Shown here piece by piece: positions 1 to 7,410 of a DNA stretch of 64,000 nucleotides (its first letter is position 1; the number at the start of each line of letters is the position of its first letter). The DNA comes from Stygiolobus azoricus. GTDB taxonomy: Archaea > Thermoproteota > Thermoprotei_A > Sulfolobales > Sulfolobaceae. The notes under the pieces are model-generated. The model had not been told where the DNA came from. It worked only from the letters and a program-made list of their open reading frames with translations, and searched no databases. Location: the NCBI RefSeq assembly GCF_009729035.1, contig NZ_CP045483.1, positions 620,001-684,000 of the forward strand, written 5' to 3'. Both the position numbers and the translations under genes were made by a program.

Positions 1-647
1 TACCGTTCGCTAATAGGATAAAGGGCGGAAAGTACACATGGAATGGAAAAGAATATTCATTACCAGTAAACTCTGAAGGAAATGCAATACATGGGCTAGT
101 TATGGACAAAATATGGAAAATAACAAAATCAAGCGACACCAATGTATCGCTGTCATTACGCCTCGACTCTGAATATTATCCAACCACGTTAAAGGTTAAT
201 ACTATCTACGAAATCGACTTTGACAGTATCCTTATCAGACTTCAAATAAACAACGTTGGTAACTCTAACGCACCGCTTACAGTAGGTTTTCACCCTTACT
301 TTATTGTTAAGGGATTATGGGATCTAACCCCCAATAAGGGAAAGAAATGCGTAAGTATAAACAAAATACCTACTGGGGAGATGATTGAGGAAGATATAGA
401 CGGAACTAAGCAATATGATGATTGCTTTTATATGCCTGTTGAGGAGTTAGTGCTTTCCTCTGAGTACTCGGAGGTTAAAATAAATAAGAGAAATTTGGAC
501 TATGTGCAAATATACACTACCCAGAACGCAGTAGCAGTTGAGCCTATGAGCGGAGCTCCAGATGCTTACCATAACGGTATAGGTCTTAAGGTCATACAGC
601 CTGGAGAAAAAGTTAACTACGAAGTAAAATTTGAATTGTTAAGATAA
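1..647 (+). CDS. aldose 1-epimerase, 5' end outside window
   Basis: Galactose-mutarotase-type enzyme that interconverts alpha and beta anomers of free sugars in the cytosol. The frame is open from base 3 with no start, so the N-terminus lies outside the window. The visible part starts with PFANRI and continues to IHGL near base 90, both typical of the family's N-terminal strands. GFHPYF near base 285 holds the conserved His. The C-terminal EPMSGAPDAYHNG stretch holds the Glu used as general base in this family. An ATG at 102 would discard conserved strands and is rejected as the start. The 3' end overlaps the convergent HAD gene by 31 bases. Confidence 0.88.
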   Translation, partial: PFANRIKGGKYTWNGKEYSLPVNSEGNAIHGLVMDKIWKITKSSDTNVSLSLRLDSEYYPTTLKVNTIYEIDFDSILIRLQINNVGNSNAPLTVGFHPYFIVKGLWDLTPNKGKKCVSINKIPTGEMIEEDIDGTKQYDDCFYMPVEELVLSSEYSEVKINKRNLDYVQIYTTQNAVAVEPMSGAPDAYHNGIGLKVIQPGEKVNYEVKFELLR

Positions 648-1168
648 GGGGTTATTACCCTATTTTTGACAAGAAAGAGCTTTGCTGGGAGCTTGGACTC
701 ATAGAAAAACCTTAGGTTTTCTTCCTTATCGTCATAAACTTCGATGTCCCCCTTAAAAATAGAGATTATCTGGGCTTTCCATTCTTCATCCTTCATCTTC
801 ATTTCGTCATCTGTCCTACAAATGACTCCATTTACTATAAGGCCGTGCGATAGTAGGGAGAAATCAACATAACTCCTCACGGAACAATGCCTAGCCGTTA
901 AAACAAAAACTTTATCCCCTTGTTTAATCCTTAGTTTCAGATACTCAATTAAATCGCCATTAGGCTCTGCTAAATAGTGGTATTTAGTATAGGCTAGAGA
1001 GTATATTGCACTCTTATCAGGCCTTTTCTCCTTTTTCACTTGTTCCCCCGTTAGTTTCTGGCCCCATAATTCAAGAGCTGCTTGTTCCACACAAGGGTCT
1101 GTATTGAAGAGAGTGTTATCGAAATCAACTAAAAGAATTTTGAATGACACTAGCCATCTTGTTCTCAA
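617..1168 (-). CDS. HAD-superfamily hydrolase
   Basis: Small haloacid-dehalogenase-fold phosphatase of 183 residues with no large cap. Motif I is DFDNTLF (D15 nucleophile, D17 acid), motif II is the Thr of VLTAR (T91), a Lys near 125-131 fits motif III, and YDDKEEN near 145-150 supplies the metal-binding acidic residues. The substrate cannot be told; family members of this size act on phosphosugars, nucleotides or polynucleotide ends. It starts 18 bases after the stop of the CDF gene, so the two are probably co-transcribed. The ATG at 1168 gives a short extra N-terminus; a GTG at 1150, just before the first beta strand, is an equally good start. Confidence 0.8.
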   Translation of the reverse strand: MRTRWLVSFKILLVDFDNTLFNTDPCVEQAALELWGQKLTGEQVKKEKRPDKSAIYSLAYTKYHYLAEPNGDLIEYLKLRIKQGDKVFVLTARHCSVRSYVDFSLLSHGLIVNGVICRTDDEMKMKDEEWKAQIISIFKGDIEVYDDKEENLRFFYESKLPAKLFLVKNRVITPYLNNSNFTS

Positions 1169-1186
1169 TATTATTTAACTTTTTAT

Positions 1187-2005
1187 TCAAAACTCGTGTT
1201 CGTGGAGAATATCACTCTCAAACTGTATAGTTACATGCGTAATATCGAATTTCTTTTTCAATATATCCTCTGCCATCTCTCTTTTCTTATCCAACTCGCT
1301 CAATGTAATATCAGGACTTTCCCTTACGTGTAGCGTAGCGATCCTAATGTGATTACATAAGTTCCAGACGTGTATATCGTCTATTTCCTTAAAAATTTGA
1401 TTCAGATCTCTTTTCACTTCATTAACATTAACCGGAGAGCGTTCCATAAAGACATAATAAGAATTCTTTAAAACGTTAACAGAGAAAAATAGGATTACAG
1501 GAATCGTTAAAATTGCGGCAATTGGGTCTAGGAAGTAATATTTTGTAAATACTATTGCTAGTCCCGTTACAGCACCTATCAAGTATACTAAACTATCTTC
1601 AAAAGCATGAAATAAAATTCCGGTATTTTTGTCCTCATCTTCTCCGCTTTTTACTATTAGTAATGAAATAAAAAGGGACACTAATGAGGAGAGTAAAAGA
1701 ATGTAAGGGTTATCAGTGACTCGATTAAGAAGGAATATAACAGCAAAAACGGCTCCTAGAGTTGCACCAATTATTACGGTAAAAATATTAAGTAAAGCAC
1801 TCAGTACTTCTAATCTGTGAAGACCGTAAGTATACATTCCATCCCTCTTATTGACTACTTTAATGATATATGCAGAAATCGAGACTACTAGGGCATCAAG
1901 TAGTGCATGTATTGCTTCTGTTCCTAAAGTAACGCTCCTACCTACAAAAGCTGTAATAAGGGTTAGTATAAATATTGACCAAAACCCTAGTTCTGTTTTT
2001 CTCAC
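1187..2005 (-). CDS. cation diffusion facilitator metal exporter
   Basis: CDF-family antiporter that moves divalent metal (Zn, Mn, Fe, Co or Cd) out of the cytoplasm against protons. Of 272 residues, the first ~190 contain six predicted membrane helices. The two HxxxD metal-site motifs are both intact: HALLD (H33/D37) in helix 2 and HAFED (H133/D137) in helix 5. The YGLHRLE loop after helix 2 is also typical. Residues ~200-272 form the cytosolic ferredoxin-like domain. The all-His/Asp site suggests Zn rather than Mn (family knowledge). The start is a GTG at 2005; an A/T-rich box (gtatttaaaa on the minus strand) lies about 24 bases upstream. First gene of a likely two-gene operon with the HAD hydrolase. 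Confidence 0.9.
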   Translation of the reverse strand: MRKTELGFWSIFILTLITAFVGRSVTLGTEAIHALLDALVVSISAYIIKVVNKRDGMYTYGLHRLEVLSALLNIFTVIIGATLGAVFAVIFLLNRVTDNPYILLLSSLVSLFISLLIVKSGEDEDKNTGILFHAFEDSLVYLIGAVTGLAIVFTKYYFLDPIAAILTIPVILFFSVNVLKNSYYVFMERSPVNVNEVKRDLNQIFKEIDDIHVWNLCNHIRIATLHVRESPDITLSELDKKREMAEDILKKKFDITHVTIQFESDILHEHEF

Positions 2006-2135
2006 AATCTTTTATCTCATTACAATTTTAAATACTTACTTTAGGGAAGTCCAAATGAACACAATTTTTAATTGTATACCGATAATGAGCTTGTATAATT
2101 TTTAATTTCTAATCGCACAATTAATCTCATTTTTT

Positions 2136-2220
2136 AATGAATGGTTACATAGGCTTATATCTTTATACACAATTATCTTGTCTTTGCTAATAAATGATTA
2201 TATAGGCTTATATACTTTAT
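2136..2220. repeat. two imperfect direct repeats upstream of the permease
   Basis: Copy 1 (2136-2168) and copy 2 (2189-2220) share about 32 bases with few differences, including the exact core taggcttatat, at a spacing of 53 bases. Copy 2 ends only a few bases before the permease start codon, so the pair lies where an archaeal promoter and operator would be. Both copies contain TATA-like sequence. They could be a duplicated promoter, paired regulator sites or a leftover tandem duplication. Confidence 0.6.
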
Positions 2221-2225
2221 ATATA

Positions 2226-3755
2226 ATGATGCCATTACGTAAAGAATTAGGCTTAATTGAACTTGTAGTTATAGGTATCGCTGGAGCAGTAGGGACTGGA
2301 GTCCTCTTTAGTTCAGCAGGTATGGCTGCAGCAGCAGGACCGGGTGTAGTGTTGGGATGGATATTGGGATCGATCTTCTACTTCTTTGTAAGCTTCACTT
2401 ACGTTGAGTTATCCTTAACTTATCCTGAAGCTGGAGGCCCTTCAAGATATGCTTTGTATAGCCACGGAAGAGTAACAAATTTCATAAACGCCATGGCTGA
2501 CTTGATCTGGTACCTTTTCATACCACCCATCGAGGCCTTAGCCGTAGTAGAAGGTTTAGATTTCTTTTACCCTAGTTTGATCAACCAACAAACTGGTGTA
2601 CCTACATTACAAGGAGTTATGTTAGGAGTTATCCTACTCTTATTATTCGTTCCATTTAATTATTTCGGTGTAAAATTTTTTGGAAGGTCAACTTTAGCTT
2701 TCGGTATTATTAAACTTATCATGTACGTTGCTGTAGCTATAGGAGTTGTATTCGTATCGTTTAACGTTAGCAACTTCACTTCTTACGGTTTCTTACCTTT
2801 CGGAATAGCAGGAGTTTTTTCAGCAGTCCCCCTTGCAATGTTCGCGTTCGGAGGGATAAGAGTTTTACCGGATTATGCTGAAGAGACTAAAAACCCAGAT
2901 AAGCTTAAAGAGGGGATAATCTTGACGGTATTAGGACAATCCCTAATTTATGTACTGTTCGCAGTTGCATTTGTAGGAGCGATTAACTGGAGCGGACTGG
3001 GAATTAAAGAGGGAGATTGGTCCGCTTTGTCGTCTCTTCCCGGAAATCCCTTTATAGATATTGCTTCATCATATCACGCCAATACGTTATTACTGCTTAC
3101 GGTTATAATAGGGATTATAGGACCTTTTGTTACAGGCTATATATACTTGGGAGCGGGTACCAGAGTGTTATTTGCTATGGGGAGGTCAGGATACGTCCCG
3201 AAAGTGATGGAAGATTTGCATCAAAAGTACGCAATACCCTCTTGGGCCTTATTAGTCTTTGCGATAGTAGGAGCAATAGTAACGTACATTTCTTCACCCT
3301 TACCAACCATTTACGGCTTAATTACTGATTCAGTAATAGCCGGTTACCTCGGTTTTTCAGTTAATCCAGTAGCCATGATGGTATTGAGGAAGCAAGGCAT
3401 ATCTAGGAAAATCATTCCGGGAGGTAGCATTATTGCTGCAATAGCTTTTGCTTCAGCTTCACTAATTGTCTTCTGGTCGGGTTGGCCTCAAGTCCCTTAT
3501 GCAGTCTTACTACTTACTATAGGCTCAGTAATATTTGGAGTTATTTACAAGATAAAGGAGAACTTCACTAACTCTTTATGGTATATATTTTATATAGCGT
3601 TCCTTACAGTAATGTCTTATATAGGATCTGATGGTGCATTAAACCTTATCAATTTCTATTTAGCGTCAGCTATAGTAGCAATAGTTTCAGTAGCACTATT
3701 CTTCCCCTTGGGAATTATTTCCAGTATGAAAGAGGTGAGGACTAAACAGAATTAA
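2226..3755 (+). CDS. APC-superfamily amino acid permease
   Basis: Membrane transporter of the amino acid-polyamine-organocation superfamily, importing amino acids or polyamines with protons or Na+. The protein has about 12-14 hydrophobic helices. The unwound first helix carries the family glycine motif (GIAGAVGTGVLF), and YPEAGGPSRYALY after helix 2 is also characteristic. Length (about 509 residues) is normal. I chose the ATG ATG at 2226/2229 because it sits right before the conserved start of helix 1; a TTG at 2178 in the same frame would add 16 residues that look like untranslated DNA and lies inside the upstream repeat region. Substrate unknown. The next gene on the same strand is a small winged-helix regulator, which might control it. 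Confidence 0.85.
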   Translation: MMPLRKELGLIELVVIGIAGAVGTGVLFSSAGMAAAAGPGVVLGWILGSIFYFFVSFTYVELSLTYPEAGGPSRYALYSHGRVTNFINAMADLIWYLFIPPIEALAVVEGLDFFYPSLINQQTGVPTLQGVMLGVILLLLFVPFNYFGVKFFGRSTLAFGIIKLIMYVAVAIGVVFVSFNVSNFTSYGFLPFGIAGVFSAVPLAMFAFGGIRVLPDYAEETKNPDKLKEGIILTVLGQSLIYVLFAVAFVGAINWSGLGIKEGDWSALSSLPGNPFIDIASSYHANTLLLLTVIIGIIGPFVTGYIYLGAGTRVLFAMGRSGYVPKVMEDLHQKYAIPSWALLVFAIVGAIVTYISSPLPTIYGLITDSVIAGYLGFSVNPVAMMVLRKQGISRKIIPGGSIIAAIAFASASLIVFWSGWPQVPYAVLLLTIGSVIFGVIYKIKENFTNSLWYIFYIAFLTVMSYIGSDGALNLINFYLASAIVAIVSVALFFPLGIISSMKEVRTKQN

Positions 3756-3895
3756 TCAAGTTAAACATCTATATCCCTTTCTCATTTATGTCAAACTAAT
3801 ACGGCTAAATCTTTTATTAAATAGATTTTTCTTAATATTAGAGTAGACTATTTAAGAAATACCTATTGAAATTTTTGACCACTTTGCCAAAAAAT

Positions 3896-3905
3896 TATAA
3901 TATAG
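3896..3905 (+). promoter_or_regulatory. predicted TATA box for the winged-helix gene
   Basis: An A/T stretch (attataatatag) is centred about 28 bases before the ATG at 3929, the spacing expected for a leaderless archaeal transcript. Confidence 0.4.
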
Positions 3906-3928
3906 TACAATCTAATCTTTTCACATAT

Positions 3929-4258
3929 ATGAAAGGAGAACGAATGATAATATTGCGAGGACTGCTGCCAGTTTTTGTCTCATTTATAATCTACAAAAGG
4001 GGAAAAAGAGCAAGAGCAGCAGATATAGTAAAAGATTTACAGTGCTTATACGGAAAACCTATACCAAAGAGCCTGGTCTTCACGACCCTGAAACGATTGA
4101 TAAGATATGGGGTAGTTGAAAAAGAGACTGACGGAAATAGAACCTTTTATATCTTAAATGAGGACGGTGAAGTATTTTTAATTAGACATATTGAGATTTT
4201 AAAGAATTTAAATGTGGTCATACAAAAAGTAATAAAAGAAATGGAAAATAACGGATAA
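3929..4258 (+). CDS. small winged-helix transcriptional regulator (PadR-like)
   Basis: 109-residue DNA-binding protein. Residues ~10-75 read as a winged helix: a helix, a turn with IPKSLVFTTLKRLIRYGVV as recognition helix, and a two-stranded wing (EKETDGNRTFYILN). The C-terminal ~25 residues are a helix that would serve dimerisation, as in the PadR family. Two starts are plausible: ATG 3929, placed correctly behind an A/T box, or ATG 3944, which has ggag six bases upstream as a Shine-Dalgarno sequence. The open frame reaches back to a TTG at 3866 but those residues look non-coding. It follows the permease and converges with an unrelated gene; target unknown. Confidence 0.7.
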   Translation: MKGERMIILRGLLPVFVSFIIYKRGKRARAADIVKDLQCLYGKPIPKSLVFTTLKRLIRYGVVEKETDGNRTFYILNEDGEVFLIRHIEILKNLNVVIQKVIKEMENNG

Positions 4259-4267
4259 TTTTGTTAA

Positions 4268-4627
4268 TTACGCTAAAACAACCGCTGGAATGCCTACAGT
4301 ATCATTATCGGCTGTTATTAGCATAACTATAACTCTCTCTCCTACCCTTAATGAGTTGAGCATACTAGAAAAATATATCGTTACCTCATTATATCCCTTC
4401 ATCAAATACCGTGGATTAATAACTTGAGAGGTATAGGAGGTACCGTCTATTTGTGCTGACAGTAAATAGACTTGCCCTAAAGAATACAAATGTAACCTTA
4501 CCATTCCGTTTAGGTAAACTTCACCCACTTTCACGTATTTCACTAAATTTGCTTGAGAAGATGGTTGAGTAGAAGTTGGATTATTATTATAGGGAGTGTA
4601 ATTATACTGGGTATTAGAGTTACTCAT
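4268..4627 (-). CDS. conserved hypothetical protein with low-complexity N-terminus
   Basis: Not recognised. 119 residues: the first ~28 are rich in Asn, Thr, Ser, Pro and Tyr and probably disordered; residues ~30-119 alternate hydrophobic and polar residues like an all-beta domain (VKYVKVGEVYLNGMV, QVYLLSAQIDG, ERVIVMLIT). No signal peptide, Cys or catalytic motif. An A/T box (aatttaataatg, minus strand) about 30 bases before the ATG suggests its own promoter, so it need not belong to the operon that ends 58 bases upstream. It converges with the winged-helix gene, 9 bases apart. Confidence 0.6.
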   Translation of the reverse strand: MSNSNTQYNYTPYNNNPTSTQPSSQANLVKYVKVGEVYLNGMVRLHLYSLGQVYLLSAQIDGTSYTSQVINPRYLMKGYNEVTIYFSSMLNSLRVGERVIVMLITADNDTVGIPAVVLA

Positions 4628-4685
4628 AATTAATTATTTAGTTTTGAAGCACATTATTAAATTTTATCTGAGTATTCTAAAAGAC

Positions 4686-5465
4686 TTATCTCATCTCATT
4701 CACCAATTTATACTTACCGTCTTGTATAACTAAGTTAGCATTAGTATACTTTTCCTCTGCCGTCAAGATCGCGTCAATATTTCTCTTAGTATCACCGCCT
4801 AGCACTTTGTAACAATTTCTTAGGTCTTTAATCATCATAAATTTTAACAAGGCCAAATCTGGCGGAGAGACCTCATTGCATTCAAACTTAGCGAAATCCC
4901 TTTCGAATATTCCTCCCTTTTGGATAATTAATGAGAGGATTGGATAGTAATAGTTACAATCAACAATTTTTATTGGTTTTAATACCTCCCCTACATACAT
5001 AATAACGTTTGTCAAGCACTTTTCGTCCCACACATCTACTTCAATCAGATCGTTAATAATCAACTTTCCGTCCCTCTCAAAGTACTCAACCTTTCTTACA
5101 CCAAAATTCAAAACTTTTTGAAGTTTATCTAAGTTCTCACCATGATATATCACTATACTAGGGGTTTGACTTTCCACAATTTTAAACAGTCTTTTTATAC
5201 ATTTTAATACAGCCTTAGGATCTGCATAGACATAGAACTCCTTTCCAAGTTCCTCTTCGATTATCATAACTCCGTTTTTGTTGATTTTTATCGTAGCCCT
5301 TTTGTGACTTAAATCCACTAAGCTCTTTACGTCCTCCACGTCCAACATTTCAGCGGTAATAATTCTCAGACTCCCAACATCTAGTTCCAATTCACCTAAT
5401 AGTTTCAATGGAATTTTAAGAGCCTCAGCTACTTCAATTAGCCTGATTATCCTTTCGTCAATCAC
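4686..5465 (-). CDS. hypothetical protein, last gene of the 10.1-4.7 kb cassette
   Basis: Not recognised. 259 residues, soluble, mixed alpha/beta, no membrane helix and no clear catalytic motif. Cys residues at about 87, 149, 165 and 195 are not arranged as a zinc site. Residues ~65-75 (IKINKNGVMIIEEEL) and ~120-140 read as beta hairpins; the C-terminal third is helical. It begins 30 bases after the stop of the AAA ATPase gene with no convincing TATA box between them, so it is probably translated from the same message and may be a partner of that ATPase (inference from position only). Confidence 0.65.
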   Translation of the reverse strand: MIDERIIRLIEVAEALKIPLKLLGELELDVGSLRIITAEMLDVEDVKSLVDLSHKRATIKINKNGVMIIEEELGKEFYVYADPKAVLKCIKRLFKIVESQTPSIVIYHGENLDKLQKVLNFGVRKVEYFERDGKLIINDLIEVDVWDEKCLTNVIMYVGEVLKPIKIVDCNYYYPILSLIIQKGGIFERDFAKFECNEVSPPDLALLKFMMIKDLRNCYKVLGGDTKRNIDAILTAEEKYTNANLVIQDGKYKLVNEMR

Positions 5466-5495
5466 AATAGGAAATGTGAAAACATGGTAAAAACG

Positions 5496-6833
5496 TTATG
5501 TCACAACTTCAGAGTTGGTTACATTTTGTGATAGTAAAATATTTTTTAATAATCCCCTTACTTTCTCCTCTAAGATAACAGTATCCCCACGGATCATTCT
5601 CACAACTTCTAACGTTGATAATTCTACGCTGTCTATACCTTCTAACGATATTTTTCCATTGGTTATAACGAATCTCTTAGCGACTTTATAATCCTTTTTA
5701 TCATGCTCTATAACGTTGATGAAAGGTAACAATTGGATCTCCGAGTCAACTTCTTGATTATTCATTAACTTCACTAATCCTATATAAGCGTATTCACCAT
5801 AAATGAAGAATAGACCTACCGTGATATTTTTCCCTTTCACTTCCACTCTCTTACCTCTAGGGTGAACATATGTTATATCGTATTCCTTAGCTAAGTTTGC
5901 TAATTCCTCTCTTATCATTTTCTCTAAAGTTTTTGAATCTGTTTCTATATCTTTAAGAGTATAGGAGTTCCTAACTTTCTCCTTTACACAACTTAACTCC
6001 TCATTCCCACAATCATTTACTGCTTTGTCAACTTCATTTTTGACATATTGTAGGATCGAACTGACGGTATTGAGTTCTTTACCGTTCCACATGGATAGGA
6101 CTATTGGATATAATTCTTCACTTAGTGGTTTGCAGTAAACCTCGATGATTTCCTTTATATCATCCGCAGTTAATGCACTATCAAGGCTTATCCTACTCTC
6201 GTCAAGTCTTCTCCTTATAGCTAGGTCTGTGACCTTGTTATAAGCATCTGTAGGTATAGCCATTAAGACCGGTACAGCTAGACCTGAGTTTATAAGCCTA
6301 TGAATTTTAGGTAAGTGTGAGTCTCTAACTTCATCTATAAATAATACCACGTCAGTTACTGACTTTAGATCCCCTATAAGTTTAAGCATACCGTCGAAAT
6401 CTCTCGTGTAATTTATGCAATATAACCTGATCAAGGGGTCATTCAGTTTGTCGCAAAGATCTTCTAAATGCTTCTCAAACTTTATGCCTCTAATCCTCTT
6501 AAAGAATGTGTAACCGTACTTCTTCTTATCCATTTTAGGGAGTACTATCTCTCTAAGCTTAAACTTGTCTACTTTACTCCAGAACTCGTCTTCTATCTCG
6601 TTTTTGCTGGCTAGATCAAGGAAGAATGTGAACATCTTGTCTTTACACGACTCTTCAGCCTTCCTAAGTATCGTAGTTTTTCCCATCCCAGGTTGTCCAA
6701 TGATCGACGCAACGTCCTTAGAGCTTATTATCTCCAACGATTTATTTAAGTACTGCCTATAAGTAGGGCCTGCTAATACTATCTTATCGGAAGACCAAGT
6801 AGTTACAGTTACTTTAGGTATATTACATATCAT
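5496..6833 (-). CDS. AAA/STAND-type P-loop ATPase of an uncharacterised cassette
   Basis: 445-residue ATPase. Walker A is GQPGMGKT (residues 46-53, K52), Walker B is VVLFIDE (162-168) with catalytic E168. A basic cluster RRRLDESRISLD near 208-219 followed by a helical segment resembles the sensor-2/arginine region of Cdc6/TniB-like AAA proteins. The region after ~300 is a separate alpha/beta domain of unknown identity. A signal sequence is absent, so it acts in the cytosol. Its ATG overlaps the stop of the winged-helix gene by four bases (ATGA), indicating translational coupling. Likely a switch or loader ATPase working with its neighbours; the actual process is unknown. Confidence 0.75.
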   Translation of the reverse strand: MICNIPKVTVTTWSSDKIVLAGPTYRQYLNKSLEIISSKDVASIIGQPGMGKTTILRKAEESCKDKMFTFFLDLASKNEIEDEFWSKVDKFKLREIVLPKMDKKKYGYTFFKRIRGIKFEKHLEDLCDKLNDPLIRLYCINYTRDFDGMLKLIGDLKSVTDVVLFIDEVRDSHLPKIHRLINSGLAVPVLMAIPTDAYNKVTDLAIRRRLDESRISLDSALTADDIKEIIEVYCKPLSEELYPIVLSMWNGKELNTVSSILQYVKNEVDKAVNDCGNEELSCVKEKVRNSYTLKDIETDSKTLEKMIREELANLAKEYDITYVHPRGKRVEVKGKNITVGLFFIYGEYAYIGLVKLMNNQEVDSEIQLLPFINVIEHDKKDYKVAKRFVITNGKISLEGIDSVELSTLEVVRMIRGDTVILEEKVRGLLKNILLSQNVTNSEVVT

Positions 6834-7339
6834 TTCCCATTACCCCTCTTTCTTATAATCCCGTAAACTACACCTTTCTTTACTAAACCCTCCTCACCTC
6901 CTGCTATGAGGTCGTATAAAGACTCTATGTGGTTCTTAAACTTAGAGTAAAATTCTTCCTTAGGTAATCCCAACTCAACCCTTATTGATTGAAGGGAAGC
7001 ATACCCTAAATTGTCCTTTATTTCATCGTAAATTTTGTCAAAATGGGAATAGTCTATCTTAGACTTTTCGTTTACTAGATCTTCTAACCTCTTTAACTCT
7101 TCCTTTATTTCCTTAAGCATATTAAGAATTTGAGTTATCGGATCGGTTTTAACTGGCACGTAAGCCTTACCACCTCCAACTTCGTATCTCCTTATCAAGC
7201 CCTCCCCTTCCATTTGCTTAAGAAGCTCCTCAAGCACCTCCGGTCTCTCCTTTATCTTCTTTTTTATTTTAGAAAAGGCGATGGGTTTGCCGTCATATAA
7301 TTCCTGAAGAACAGTTAATAGTTGTTCCTTAGTAATCAT
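6830..7339 (-). CDS. winged-helix / coiled-coil / C-terminal helical protein
   Basis: 169 residues in three parts. Residues ~1-65 form a winged helix (ITKEQLLTVLQELYDGK, then a recognition helix and the wing RRYEVGGGKAYVPV). Residues ~66-95 are a heptad-type coiled coil (LNMLKEIKEELKRLEDLV). Residues ~96-169 form a helical domain ending in a very basic tail (IIRKRGNGK) and may be a second winged helix. Probably a dimeric DNA-binding adaptor for the ATPase encoded four bases downstream (overlapping ATGA). A strong TATA-like box lies 22-31 bases before the start, so the pair has its own promoter besides any read-through from the 910-residue gene. Confidence 0.7.
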   Translation of the reverse strand: MITKEQLLTVLQELYDGKPIAFSKIKKKIKERPEVLEELLKQMEGEGLIRRYEVGGGKAYVPVKTDPITQILNMLKEIKEELKRLEDLVNEKSKIDYSHFDKIYDEIKDNLGYASLQSIRVELGLPKEEFYSKFKNHIESLYDLIAGGEEGLVKKGVVYGIIRKRGNGK

Positions 7340-7360
7340 AATTCTTAGCTTAACTTAGTC

Positions 7361-7370
7361 TTTATAAAAA
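7361..7370 (-). promoter_or_regulatory. predicted TATA box of the winged-helix/ATPase genes
   Basis: tttttataaa on the minus strand, 22-31 bases before the ATG at 7339: standard spacing for a leaderless transcript. Confidence 0.5.
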
Positions 7371-7410
7371 CGTAAAGGTATATAATACTCTCTCTCCGTG
7401 TTAAACCAGA

